Assembly (NCBI RefSeq): GCF_020085105.1
Contig: NC_058058.1
Span: 4,674,214-4,738,213 of the forward strand
Source of the DNA: Siniperca chuatsi
Taxonomy: Eukaryota > Chordata > Actinopteri > Centrarchiformes > Sinipercidae
Length of the DNA: 64,000 nt
Direction of reading: 5' to 3'
In this document: piece after piece, positions 1-34,060 of the stretch
How the letters are laid out: each line of letters opens with the position of its first letter
Numbering within the stretch: the stretch's first letter is position 1
Notes under the pieces: model-generated
Told to the model about the DNA's origin: nothing
The model's input: the letters and a program-made list of their open reading frames with translations, nothing else
Database searches by the model: none
Made by a program: the position numbers and the translations under genes

Positions 1-335
1 ATGAATAGATAAAGATTCATTTTTAGTACACATTTACATGCGACATGGCATGTTGGAAAGAAATGCTTCATATGCTATGATGTATGTGGCTCGGTAATAG
101 AAATATTTTAAACGATCTTTTCAGAAAATGATGCAAAACAACGCTCTGATTTTCCATAGAAAAAGAATTCTTGCAGTGAAAAAACATAAAAGGTGTGCAG
201 TTGCAACAAGAAAACATAACTGCTGTATCTATGTGTTCGGAAAAATGTTAACCCCTTACAAAAATAATAAGAGTCTACAAATGGAAAAAGCTTTGAACAC
301 TTCAATGACTTCGTTTTATAAAGACATGAGCGAAC

Positions 336-16711
<16,376 letters not shown>

Positions 16712-16749
16712 GACTGATGACTAGGATGATGTCTTCATGCCTTCTTTCA
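16712..16749 (-). other. cnot3: cnot3 5'UTR part of the start-codon exon
   Basis: Read on the minus strand, a tctgcag acceptor ends at 16750 and is followed by 38 untranslated bases before the ATG at 16711. This shows that at least one upstream non-coding exon exists. The start is supported by the conserved N-terminus MADKRKLQ. Confidence 0.7.
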
Positions 16750-19012
16750 CTGCAGAAAACAGAGACAAAAGAAAATGTTTATGTATGTATGTATTGGTTT
16801 ATTTAAACAAGGACGGTGCACATTAACACAATAACACTACTGTAAATATGATTTCTCTGACATCTGCAACCCTAAGAATATAAAAATGAAAAGTTATTGA
16901 AATATTATATACTGTAAGCATGCAGAGCGATGATAAAAATAAACCAGATGAGCTGCACTGAAGAAATGTGGAGACCATTTCTTCCTTTCTTCCCTGCTGA
17001 AGTGTCTTTGGGCAACACACTGAATCCAGAGGAGCAGCTCTACAGCTGAGCTCAACCTTTATCCTCCAACTAAAGAAAACATCCTCCCTTGGATACATTT
17101 ATACTTATTTAAGTAAGTAAGTCATTTCAAGTGTTGCAAATTAACTTATTTGCTGTACCTGCTTTTTCTAAACCTGCCTGCTCAATGTCTGCGTCAGACG
17201 ATGATTTCTTTTGAACAACCCCAGAGATCAAGTTTGAACTTGTTGCATTTAATGCCCCATTTCCACTGACACAGTATAACGTGCTTCAGCTGCGTCGTGA
17301 GTGCTAAGTTGTTGTCTACACAGCTGATTTGTAGGGACTGACACCAAAACCTGATGATAACTGTTGAAACTGTCACTTGTCCTGGCAAACTCCAGTGTAG
17401 CTGCTGGAACTATCTCAACATGATATGCGTTTGACGACTGACAGCGTTAAGATTGTTTTAGTGTGGACTTTTCCATTTAGTCTGATGCTGACACTAGTGG
17501 TAGTGATATTGTTACCTGATGCTCTTATCCAGAGCAGATTACAATTAAGTGAGGTAGGAAAGGTAGGACAACAAAGCTATTTATGGTCATACATATTGGA
17601 CTAGATATACTTCAGTCTTTCTTCACATTTACTCAGTGTCTTCTTTAAGATAAATATATATTCACCTTAGTCTAGGGGTATGAAATTCTGGAGAAATACA
17701 ATACCATGACAGACAGACAGAGCGAACAACAACACAGCAAGTCATGTAATGCTAGCTAGGTTGTAAGTTAGCAGACTGTCGCTACAGTTGCTGCTGCAAA
17801 GCTAACAGCCAGAGAGGACGAGATGCAGCAAACCAGCTCCAGACAGCGATACTCACAACTCTCCTGCTACTATAGCTAACATCACGACAACAGCATGTCG
17901 CGGCAAACTAGAAAGTAAGCTGAATGTCCGTGGGCAAGTCGTTTAACGTTACCTGACACACAAATCACGGCTGGAATAGTGCTGTGTGGCTCGGTCCAAG
18001 CAACTTTGTTTGTTTCCCATTTACTGAGCCAGGGCTGCGTACCAACACTGGAGATGTTACTCTACAATTAGGAGAGGGATGAAGGAGCAAATATTGTTTA
18101 CAGTGCTTCTTCCAAACTGCAGTGACATTTTTAGACAAAACTTTACTTCTGTCATTGATTTTTACAACAGTGGTGCACCACAATATCACAGCCTCATCAT
18201 ATCGTCAGAATGAAAGATTACAATATCATAACAATGTAACTATGGTCTTAGGAGCATCTGCCAGAAAGTTCAAATAAGGAGAGAATTAACTTTGTTAACT
18301 TTGAGACCTTTCTCTGTCTCAGCAACACACTCTTGCGAGATCTGGCAACAACTCTCTGTTGGCAGAGACGGTTCAGAGTTGTATAAATGAGTTTATAAGT
18401 TTATTAAAGTTGATAACATCACGCACGCACAACTAAATATGCTTTCATTCATTCACATGACTTTCACAACACATCCAAAAAACATGGGGTGAGTGGCGAA
18501 AACGGCCACTTAGGAGACAGGAAGTGTATACCATTTCATACCATTGGCGCCGCTTGTAATGGGGGTCAACAGAGGGCCTGTTATCGAGTTTGCACGCGGG
18601 CTACTAAACAAAGGCATTTCTGACCACGCTGAAGCAGCAGAAAGCTACAGTTTATGATGCTTTTCTGACATCAACTCAGAGGAGCGTGGAGTTATTTCTT
18701 GACAAACACAAAAGCATTTTTTTCCTCTGCATGGTGTTAAAACACTCACCTGAGGGACAAAGAAGGCACAGAAATGAATTTCAGGAGACAATTTCTTGTG
18801 ATAAGAGAAAAAAAAGGAGCCTTGAGATGATTAACTGTGCTGACTGTGTGCAAATTCCTGCTGATGCAGGAAGAATGTCAAGAACAACCTGCATGACTGA
18901 ATTTAACTTCTTAAATACTGCTGTTATTTAAATAGGTGAGTCAATCAGAGGATTATTGACATTATAAATATAACAAGGGTCTGGGTGAATACTTGATTCT
19001 GATTGGCTGCAG

Positions 19013-19730
19013 GGTGTCCATTAATTCCTGATAATGGACACCTACTAAGTAGTTCCAGTGAAATCTGAATATCTTACTTCAGTGGCTCATCCTCTGAACG
19101 CCACAGGAAGGCGACTGTAACACACAAGCTGCAAGAAGTACCCCGCCCCTCTGAACTTACTGATACTTTGTATCACACAAGCGATCATCTCACATCCCAT
19201 TCGCTGTTCAACTCGCTACGTCAGGCTGCAGCCAACACTACGCATGGCCTATCATTTGTTCATGAAAATCTTGATATTGATTTGGGGACAATGACATGGC
19301 TGGATAGCGAGCTAGTCTTGTTGTTAAAGACGCAATGTTATTGACTTTGACTCTTGCTAGCATAACGTTAGCTTTCTGGCTCGTAGCAGAGCCAAAGCGT
19401 TCTGTGAGCTGAGCGGAATAGAAATATCTCGTCCTATTTACTGGAGTAGTGAACAACGTTTCCATTGCATAAGAACCTTATGGGATGGTAATGATTGCTC
19501 CAGGTATTAGTCAGACCCTCAGGTGTTACCAGGGAAATTGAGTTATCGCTTGTGAAAAACTTAAGATTTTGATTGCAAAACGCATGGAAATATAAATTAA
19601 TTTTTTTTCTTTGGCAAGTGACCATGGTCTAAGCGGGATAATGGCCTTCGAGGTGTCCATTATCAGGAATTAATGGATGACGGGGAGGCCAGAAGCGTCT
19701 GATGCGCAGCGGAGGGCATTATCCCTTACA
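19013..19730. repeat. Inverted-repeat unit with internal hairpins
   Basis: A segment of about 27 bases beginning TCCATTAATTCCTGATAATG near 19017 recurs exactly, inverted, near 19650-19676. Each arm is itself a hairpin, because GTGTCCATTA pairs with TAATGGACAC. Past the right arm, two similar GGCATTATCCC/GCCATTATCCC motifs flank another short arm. There is no ORF of note between the arms. It looks like a DNA-transposon-derived unit, family unknown. Confidence 0.5.
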
Positions 19731-19847
19731 TATGACACTACATTATACTACTGTTACATGCATTCAGTTTTACAAAAAATCTGTCAGTGTGAGACCGTAA
19801 TTACTCGAAAGCATACACTCCGTTGACAGTTTATAAAATTATGTCCA

Positions 19848-20095
19848 CCCCATTTATATCAATGAGGGTAGATTAAATACTAGCAAGACTTCTCAGTATA
19901 ACACAAAGGTGCATGGCTGCTGTATTAAACTGCATTAGTTTTTGATACAGAACCACAAACTACATCCTCCAAATTCAACACCTCTCTTAAAAACATTTTA
20001 AACAAAAAAATGAGGATTACAACTTTCACAAAGGTTGGCTTTATTGCAGGGTTTTAGCTAGTTGTACCTAACAAACTTGCAACTGAGTGTATAAG
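19848..20095. repeat. Dispersed teleost repeat, copy 2
   Basis: Diverged second copy of the repeat at 11620-11815, same orientation, sharing TTTATATCAATGAGG at the start and a TTAGCTAGTTGTACCTAA motif near the end. Confidence 0.5.
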
Positions 20096-20323
20096 CCAAT
20101 GCAGATACATCTGTGACAAGCTAATATCAGGTGATAGTATCATCTAGTAGGATAACTTTATAGTTGAGTTTGGTCTTTCCGTGGGATTTGTTATGCATGT
20201 CGGTATGCACTCATTTTGATCATATCAAGGTGTCAAGCATTTAAGATACTGACCATGTAATTGCAACATCCCCGGTTTGAGTCCGGCCGGGGAGCTTTGT
20301 TTCATCTCTCCTCTCCCCAAAAT

Positions 20324-20334
20324 ACACACACACA

Positions 20335-20360
<26 letters not shown>
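20324..20360. repeat. Compound AC/AT microsatellite with T run
   Basis: ACACAC passes into TATATA and then a run of T. Confidence 0.85.
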
Positions 20361-20365
<5 letters not shown>

Positions 20366-21243
20366 TTGTTCATATCACCTATGTGATACTGGTATCAATG
20401 CGATCGATAATATTGTGATATAACATATAGGAATGTATTAGGCTAATTTGACCTTTAAATATTTAAATCAGATAAAACCTAGGCTAAAACTACTTTTTGA
20501 TTGCACCCATGCACTTTAGATATTTCTTGATTATTTATGGTTTGTCTGATGTTTTGTCAATTTTATACACTGGACCTGAAGAAACATTATTTCAGCTCAA
20601 CTATATTTTTTTCACACTTGACATTGATAAAAAAAAAAAATAGTCTGACTTAGATCTCACCTGCATGTTTTAGTTTCGTAACTGCATCATAGGTTGATTA
20701 ACACGACTTTAGTTGACTAAACATGTCTAAATTAGCTTTAGCATTACTTTTCCACACAGGTGCACACATCTGGGCACACATTCACACTGCTCAGTTGAGT
20801 TTGGACCAACTGACACTTTTACTGTGTGTTTTTCGAGCATTTTATAGTCAAATCTAAAAACTAGACAGGTTGCGGGACTAGCTAAACCAAACAACCACGC
20901 GGTGTTTTCGGACCGAAGCGCAAACATTTGTTAGCTCGGGATGTTTATAAACAATGCGGGCATCATTAGTGCCAACAGCAGCCTGTGTGCACCAACATCC
21001 CAGCATATACACTTCAAAACAAACTCCGTACTCAAGTTACGCACCGCGGCTCTGCAGGAGAAGTTGTGCTTTTCCGTTTTAAGCTAACACACGGATTACA
21101 AGTTGGTCTGCTGTCAGTGTGGAGAGCTGCAGTTTCCCACCGGCTGCTCGATTTGATGTGGGAGACACAATTTGGAAAGGGGAGAGAGAGAAAGGGGGGG
21201 AATGCACATAAATTCATCACCTTTGGGTCTGCAACGAAATTAC

Positions 21244-21600
21244 CTGTATTTTTCCGAGCTACGATGTCTTTCCTCAGTCGTCCCACTCCGGTAAATCTGC
21301 AACGATTCAGTATATAGGCTATTTTTCTAAAAAAAATGTGTCAATTCTTCTCGCTAAACAATCACTCCGCACATCCAAGATGGCTACCAGGAACACCTCC
21401 TCCTCCGATGCCCTGTTGGACAGGAGTCCCGCCCACCTCGCCTGTGATTGGTCCGCTGCGGCAGCTCTCGAACTACTATTCGCTAAAAGCCGCTGTCTGT
21501 CAAGAGACGCTGGTTTTACTACTTCCAGGATATCTCCCGCTATGATTGGACGGCTCGGAAAGGTTAAAGGGTAAACTTCATCCTCCTCCATTCTTCTGCC
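21244..21600 (-). promoter_or_regulatory. cnot3: Probable cnot3 promoter and 5'UTR exon 1
   Basis: A strong minus-strand donor (ATACAG|gtaatt) ends a candidate exon at 21244. Just upstream the DNA becomes locally GC-rich and holds a YY1-like CAAGATGGC on the plus strand (21376-21384), a GC box near 21428, and inverted CCAAT boxes (gattgg) at 21446-21451 and 21544-21549. This combination is typical of a housekeeping vertebrate promoter, and cnot3 is the only gene reading away from it. The ORFs through this stretch are by-products of GC content. The exact start site and the link to the 16749 acceptor are inference. Confidence 0.5.
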
Positions 21601-22872
21601 TGTCGGCCGCAGGGTGTTCTGGGAAATTGAGTTCACCTCTGCCTTATTTTAAACAACATTAAATGTGTTATTTAATTCATATTTATTAATTAATTATTAG
21701 TTTTTTGAGGAAGTTTCCGTTTTAAATTTCTTTTGTTTTTTTCAAAACTTTAGTTGACATATGCTGAAAAACAACATTGCATTCCTGACAGTAACAAAGG
21801 CAAGAAAGACTGGGACAACAAAAAGGAAAATAACAATAGCACAGGTATAATAGAAATAAACTTATATTTAGGATGTTAATAAACAAGATTATATTAAAAA
21901 TGTACCATTGATCCTATTCAATCATTCTCAAAAAAAATTACACCTGTATGGTAAAACAATAAATAAATAAATCTTACCCTTATTAAGCAAATAAATTACA
22001 TGTATGAATATGAAATTTACCCATAATGCTAATAATATTTTATTAATAATATCAGATGTTGGGCACTTTGAATTGTGTACATCGTTTGCTCCAATTCTCA
22101 ATGTAGTTGGTGTTTGTGATTATTAATTCTGCTAAATGTTATATCTCTGGTGTCATAGTTTATTGTTTATATTTTGACATTGATGCTGTTGTTTACACAA
22201 GGTTCCCTTACTAGCTTTAAGATTATTTTGTTAAATGTATTTTATCCTTTCAACTGCAATACGGCACAAACTGTCCTTTATATAAAAATTGATTTGATGT
22301 GATTAGGACGGGGAATGAGGAGTCAGAGTTCAGGGCCTCACCTGATTAAATGGTAATAGCTGCTCTTTTTTTGCAAGGTGACATTTCACCACATTAATTT
22401 CACCCTTTCAGAGATCATCATGTCACCCTGATTAGCATAGGAGTAGGACTGACCACTATTAATTATGAAAAACAGTTGTCTAAAATGTAACTCACCATGA
22501 GTTAATTGCTTGGAAGTTAACATTTATTATAGTTTAGTGTTTTTTTTTTCCCTGAAAGACTAACAGCAAAAAGGTTCATTTACTTTGTTTAGTTAATTTT
22601 TTTGTAATCCTGTACGAAGTGTATTTATTTTGTACCTTGATTTTAGACACATTACTGCTTATTGCATCTTATTTTTTTTAAATCTGATTTTAATGTTTTT
22701 TGTTACTGAGTTTTATATTATTAACTCATGTTTTTAAACCTTTATTTTTATTTGAACCTCATGTGTTTTAGTATGAAATTAAACCAGAATTACCAATTTG
22801 TAATGAGCAAGTCGTCTTGAACAGCTTCCAGTGACCTCTGACTCTGACTCCTGGGCCTGATGCCTATAGAAA

Positions 22873-23575
22873 TAGAATCAGAATCAGAATCAGAAAAACT
22901 TTATTGATCCCCGAGGGGAAACTCTGTCGTTACAGCTGCTCACTGTCACGTCAGTGCACACAGGAACAGAAGTACTAAGCAAATCAAAACATAATACACT
23001 ATAATACAGGTGAGATAAATTAAGTACAAAGTGGATATAAAGTATAAAATTAAAATAAGTGTAAGTACCAAAGTGGATTTAGAGGTTGATAAGTATGTAT
23101 GGTATAATAATACAATGTAATAATATAAGTAATTAGTAATAGTGCAATAATGAGTACTGTCAAGTTAAGTGTAGCTTATTAAGATGATTATGAGATGGTG
23201 GATATTGCACAGCAGTAATAGAAGTATGAATAAATTAATATCTGAAAACAGAGTATATTGCACCGGAGTATTAATCACAGAATATTACACAATTATTTCA
23301 AGTAATGCTGAGATGTTATTGATCAATGTCCAGTTTAGTGACTTAGGGTCATACAGACTGACACTTAGAGGGAGGAGTTAAAGAGTTTGATGGCCACAGG
23401 CAGGAATGACTTCCTGTGGCGCTCTGTGGTGCATTGTGGGGGGATGAGTCTTCCGCTGAAGGTACTCCTTTGCTTGACCAGCACGTCATGGAGCGGGTGG
23501 GAGACACTGTCCAAGATGGTGTGTAGTTTGGCCAGCATCCTCCTCTCTGACACCACCGCCAGGCTATATAGTATA
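22873..23575 (-). mobile_element. LINE 3' end (Rex/L2-like), minus orientation
   Basis: Reading leftward, the minus strand encodes a tail with HRKSFLPVAIKLFNSS, a typical C-terminal end of fish LINE reverse transcriptase proteins (around 23380-23450). After a long AT-rich stretch it ends in an AATAAAG-like sequence and repeated TTCTGA units at 22873-22895. It is 5'-truncated and frame-broken. Confidence 0.55.
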
Positions 23576-23963
23576 GCCTATATAGCCTAATGTCTAATAA
23601 ATATAGCCTGTCTGCTCCTGCTGCCAGGTGGATGTTATTGCGATTGATGAAAACAAACCAGTTATTGATCAGACTTTAAAGGTTTCACTGTGCTGACAGT
23701 TTTGCGGTTACTGCAGCTCATGCTCTCCATGCTGCTCTGAATTAAAGGCTTTGTAACCTTCAAGCAGGATATTTAAAATAGTTTTTTTTACCAGATGATG
23801 GAAAATTGCTGTGTCTGTGTCATCAAGGTCATAGGGTCAAGTGTTGACCAACAATGTACCGAAAAAGAATACATTTGCCTTTCATTAATATATTTCTCAA
23901 TGATTACAACATGTTACAAATGACAGCTGTATACGTTTTAAGTCTTATTTAAACAGCATTATT

Positions 23964-24517
23964 TACACATTATGGCCAGAAGTATGAGGACACCCAAACA
24001 TTACACCCATATGTGATAGCCAAACACCTCAGTCCAAAACCATGAGCATTAATATGCAGCCAAAACAGCCTCCACTCTTCTGGTTTCAAGCTTTCCATCA
24101 GATGTTGGACCCTGGCTGCAGGGATCTGCTCCCATTCAGAGACAAGAGCGTCAGTGAGGTCCAACACTGATGTTGGGTGATCAAGTCTGGCTCGCAGTCG
24201 GTGTTCCAGTTCATCCCAAAGGTGTTGGATGGGGTTGAGGTCAGGGCTCTGTGCAGGCCAGTCAACTTCTTCCACACCAAACTGGGAAAACCCTTCCTTT
24301 ATGGAGCTGGTTTTGTGCACGGGGGAATTGTCATGTTGAAACAGGAAATGGGACAAACACAAACTGTTGCCACAAAGTTTGAATCACACTATTGTCTAAA
24401 ATATCATTGCATGCGGTAGCATGAAGATCTCCCTAACTGGATCCAGGATAAACAGCCCCAAAAGTACACAAAGGGATGTGGACAGGGGGTGTCTCATATG
24501 TTTGGCCATAGATTGTA
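23964..24517 (-). mobile_element. Tc1/mariner relic with partial transposase
   Basis: The tips are inverted: left TATGGCCAGAAGTATGAGGA, right (reverse-complemented) TATGGCCAAACATATGAGAC, with TA at both outer ends. The minus-strand ORF 23970-24362 encodes the C-terminal part of a Tc1-type transposase: FQHDNSPVHKT and WPAQSPDLNPIQHLWDELEH, which carry the second D of the DDE triad and the region of the final E. The N-terminal DNA-binding and first-D part is absent, so the element is internally deleted and cannot move itself. Confidence 0.85.
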
Positions 24518-26122
24518 TCTATTTGAAATGTACTTATTTCAAATATATTTCTTAAAATGCTTTCCCGGTGTTTCATGTCAGACATACAGACTTGTTCAGG
24601 GGATCAATATGTGGATAAGTTAAAACAGCTTTTAAAGAGGAATCAGTCATGAATTATCTGCTTATCATTGAGTTTCATGGTCATTTTATTTTATCGTTGT
24701 TTGTGTTGGTTTATATGTATTTTCTTGTTGAGTTTTTTGTATTTGCATAAAGGCCCATTTAGGGAGGGGCATTGCAGACCAGCTTAGGATATAGATTCTG
24801 TGGTATGCAGACTGGGTCTATGCTATATACTTGTCTCTATAAAAATAAACAAGAATTAAATATATTCAAATCTACATCTACAACATGAGTTCTGCATGCC
24901 ACCTTGAATGGAGGGAAATGGTAAGTTCTTCTGGATCATGTCTCCTGCAGTGATTTATGAACATACTATAGCCTTTTCATAACTGACTACAGTGTATTGA
25001 ACTTGGAGCTAAGAGCCATAATGAAGCTGAATCTGTTTGGGTCTCAAATCATAATTTCTGTATCACAGCAGTTTCTCATAACCCTTGCATTACTCATTTC
25101 TTCCACTGGAGGGCGCTGTAGTCTGCAAGCTGCTATAAAGTACACGATAAAACTCATAGTACACACCAGTATCACTGTTGTAAAAAAGATCTTTTCTCGT
25201 TTCTTTCTTAAGATCTCGAACATTAATGATTACTTCAATATGTAAAATCTGTGTTCAGGATGCCGTCACTTTGACTGACTCACTGTCAGATGTAGAACAG
25301 AATCCTATTGTTGCAGTGAACTTCAGTTTCTTGACAAGAGCATTTAAATGCTTAAAATGTAAAATAGAGTTCAGTGTATGTCAGGCCTGTGCTAGCAGCA
25401 AGTCGGTGGTATTTTTTCTCATATACTGAATGTTGAACTCAGAAGGCTGAATTCATACTTTCATTTACACCCTTCACACTTTCAGCAACTCGTGGATCGT
25501 GTCCTGACTGTAAAAAAATCCCCCAAACGATCATACATTTAAAGTTATTTACTTTCTTGCATGATGTGACATTGTAAACCTTCGAATACCATACAGTACA
25601 AGTCAAAAAACTCAAATACAATATATAACTTAGACATGAGATTTATGAACAAATACTCTTTTTCAATAATACATGTAAATATTTTACAAAATAATAATTT
25701 ATAAACTACAAAATGCTGTGTCAAAAATGAACAACGCAAATAAATATTTCTCATTATAATGCACAATATACTGTGTGTTCTAGTTAATGTATAACATCAG
25801 GTAATTCCTGAGGTAAAGCAAAAAGTAACCAAAAAATAAATAAAAATCCTGCCAACCCTAACAGCTGCACAAAACCAAAAAAAAAAATAAATCACAGATA
25901 TTTATATAAATCAAGTAGCTTGTTGGCAAAAATTCTGAAGTGTATTCAAATTAAGTTAATCCTTTAATTTGGCATCTAATCTTAATCTGCTTCTTACTTT
26001 AAGGCAATGAAAAATTTAAGTCGAAAAAGTGCAAAAAAAAAAAGAAGAAGAAAAATCTACATGTTTAGCGTAGAAACCTCCCGTCAAATCCAGCAAATAC
26101 TCTTCCTCCTCCCTCCTATTGG

Positions 26123-31481
<5,359 letters not shown>

Positions 31482-31482
31482 G

Positions 31483-31984
31483 ACTGAAAACAGATAATCG
31501 ATACTGATTAGTAATAACTCAACTTGTTGTTATTTGTCTCCAGTAGTTTCCGTGTGCAGTTATACTTCTGTAATACAGCCTGAAACGACCCACACCTGCT
31601 GCTCTACAGCCGAGCGACCACATTTTCAGCAGCAATTACCTGATTATAAGTGGCTTCAACAGGTGTACGCGTCGCGCTCAGATTTGGTCGGTTCGCACAT
31701 GCGCACGACGACGGTGTCCCTTCACCTGTTTGTGCTCTGTCCAAACGCCTCAGCGCGCCTCGCATCTGTTGAGCCGAGACAGAGCTGACAGAGGGGTCTC
31801 TAGCTGTCTTTCATGAGATGGTTGGAGGTTTGAAAGTGTTGGAATGGGTCCAGAGGCCGACCGGAAACATGTCACCTGAGGGCGGTGCGCAGGTGGGTGG
31901 AGAACACCGAAGAAGGTAAACGCGGAAGTAAAGACAAATTCCACAAGAACGATAGATCAGCTGCTGGACGAACAACAATAACAA
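31483..31984. promoter_or_regulatory. Head-to-head promoter region of ccdc106 and tmem238
   Basis: A minus-strand donor (AATCAG|gtaatt) marks the end of a probable ccdc106 5'UTR exon at 31640. A plus-strand donor (AACAA|gtgagt) marks the end of a probable tmem238 5'UTR exon at 31984, with an alternative GAAG|gtaaac near 31914. The DNA between is locally CpG-rich (GTACGCGTCGCGCTC near 31663, GCGCACGACGACGG near 31699). No TATA box is evident. The pairing with each gene is inferred from orientation and lack of other genes. Confidence 0.55.
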
Positions 31985-32118
31985 GTGAGTCAAAGTAAAA
32001 CTATCGACGCTGTTTGATTCAATGTTGTGTTTAATGTGATCACAGAATCAGGTGGAAGTCTTTGTCCAACAGTCTCACCTGTCCGGGTCTGAGGCGGCTC
32101 TCTGCATCACCGAGTTGT

Positions 32119-32738
32119 CTGTGGTGGAATATAGTACATTTACTCAAGTACTGTACTTAGGTACACATCTGAGGCACTAATATTTTACTGCAGTTATTTA
32201 ATTTTATGCAACTTCTCAGAGACAAATATTTACTTTTAGTACTACTAATAGTGCTTTTCACTGCACTACATTTGTCTGACAGCTTTAGCAACTTTACAGA
32301 TTACAATTATTCATCCCCTTCCTGTCCAGTGAAAACCACATATCTCCACATGTGATGATTTTGAGAGTTTCTGATGAACTGAAGGATGAAGTGTTTCCTT
32401 TATGGGCTGAGAAAACTCTCCTACTTCTTAAGCTAAATAAACTATTTTAAACTGCAAAAGGAAAACGCATCGTCACAGAGCTGAAAAGAACAGGCTGTTT
32501 TCCTCATGAAAAGTTGACTTTTTTAGAGATACGTGGTTCTCACAGGACATATGATGATCTTATAGACCATGATGCATTGCTGTAGATTAAACTACCTAAC
32601 AGTATATAAAATGAGTTAAAATGAGCTACATCTGATGCAGCAGGAATATTAATCCAGAAACAACAGATTTAACAGGAAAACACTGACAGGGAACATTTTA
32701 CTGCACAATGAGTACTTTTACTGTTTGTATAATCGCTG
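32119..32738. mobile_element. hAT-like repeat copy, reverse orientation, truncated
   Basis: Begins GTGGTGGAATATAGTACATT and continues with TTACTCAAGTACTGTACTTA, the reverse-complement tip of the 13326-13821 family. It then follows the longer version seen at 39576 and 53573, up to CTGCACAATGAGTACTTTTA, where it stops. It lies in the tmem238 5' intron. Confidence 0.7.
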
Positions 32739-32788
32739 GAAGGCTATCAATATGGTGGCTAATATTAATTAGAGCTGAAACAATTAGA

Positions 32789-33450
32789 CAGTGGTGGAGG
32801 AAGTATTCAGACCCTTTACTTAATTAAAAGTACTAATACCACACTAAAAACACTCTAGTCCTGCGTTGATGATGTTACTGAAGTAGAAGTGTGTGAGTAT
32901 AATCAGGAAAATGTCCTTGTATTAAAGTATTACAAGTACTCAAAGCAGAAAAAAGACTGTTATATTATATATTATATAATTAGATCATTATTACTCATGC
33001 ATTAATATAAAAGCAGGATCTTACTCTTGTAGCTGGTTGAGGTGGAGCTCATTTTGAACTATTTTGTATCCGAATGATTATCTTCTTTATGAATTAATCT
33101 GCTGCTTATTTTCTCCATTAACAGATTGATTGTTTGGTTTGTAAACATTTTAACAATTAAAAGGAAAAGCAGCAATTCCTCACATTTCTGGAGCTCGAAC
33201 CGTGAGATGTTTGGTTTCTTTGCATTAAAAAAGGCTTAATTGAATGAAATCATTTACTGTCAATCGACTGATCGTTTCAGCAGTACTTGTATTTACTGTT
33301 GTGTAGTTTTAATTTATAACAAAATCATATTTTATAAGCTCTTTGTATGTTTTGTGCGCCAAAATCTTGATCTGTAACGTAACAAGTAACTAAAGCTGTC
33401 AGATAAATGTAGTGAAGATGAGATGAGGTGGAGTAGAAAGTGGCATGAAA
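32789..33450. mobile_element. hAT-like repeat copy, forward, with a second family embedded
   Basis: Starts CAGTGGTGGAGGAAGTATTC. An AATTAATCTGCTGCTTATTT to GACTGATCGTTTCAGCAG segment of the TAGGGCTG family lies inside at about 33055-33290. The right tip is lost. Confidence 0.6.
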
Positions 33451-33659
33451 AGACCTTTTAATTCTTATCGCCAATCTGTTTTTATTGAAAAACCAGCTAG
33501 TTTTGGGCATTTAAAATGTATTAAAATGATACAATATGAGAAGTTTAGAGGTCGAAACTTGTAACTTTTAAACTTTTGACACAATTAGGCGTCACAAGTA
33601 GACACTGTTTTATTTTAAGAGGCAGGAAGCCTAAAAGGTTGGGACACACTTTCTTATGT

Positions 33660-34060
33660 GATAATAAGATAAGATAAGAGATCATTTATTGTCCTCCGGG
33701 AAAGGTGAAATTTGTTTCTTATCTTATCTTGTACACACATAAGAACAGTTAACATCAAACTAACACAAAAACACAGACACAGGGAACACAAACAGTCACA
33801 GGAACATGAGTCCATAAGTGTTACTGCTGCAGTTTGTCGAGGGCAGTGATGGCAGAGGACACGAGGCTCTTACCGTAGCGTGCTTTTTTACAGATCAGAG
33901 ATCTGTATCTGCGTGAGTGCTTGGCGTGTGATGGCAGGTCAGTGAGGGCTGGGGGGTTGGGAGGAGGGAGGCCAAGGATTTTAGTGGGTTGTGTGTGATT
34001 TTTGAGGAGTTTGTTCCTGTTGGTGAAGTACCATGTGGAACAGCAGTAAATAAACCAACG
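33660..34060 (-). mobile_element. LINE 3' end with CTTAT-repeat tail, minus orientation
   Basis: The minus-strand ORF at 33821-34096 ends RYGKSLVSSAITALDKLQQ, the same kind of LINE protein terminus as the copy at 23.4 kb. Downstream on that strand are a CAATAAATGATC sequence and CTTAT repeats (33660-33685). Confidence 0.55.

Larger units (their letters stand above)
16750..21243 (-). other. Probable first intron of cnot3
   Basis: No coding sequence is recognisable. It holds an inverted-repeat unit (19013-19730), the second copy of a dispersed repeat (19848-20095) and an AC/AT microsatellite (20324-20360). ORFs such as 20985-21317 have no family features and lie in opposite frames over the same DNA. 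Confidence 0.4.
21601..25430. other. Intergenic region between cnot3 promoter and ccdc106 3' end
   Basis: AT-rich, holding the LINE tail at 22873-23575 and the Tc1 relic at 23964-24517. I see no host gene. The sequence from about 25430 to 26122 is probably ccdc106 3'UTR and downstream flank; no poly(A) signal there can be assigned confidently. Confidence 0.55.

Noticed and set aside
20985-21636. Overlapping ORFs of 69-110 codons on both strands at the cnot3 promoter
   Set aside because: GC-rich promoter DNA yields few stops. The frames contradict one another and show no family features.
32119-33450. Considered as a tandem duplication with palindromic TACTTAAGTA motifs of regulatory meaning
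   Set aside because: The motifs are the tips of hAT-like repeats found repeatedly in the window and explained by insertion.
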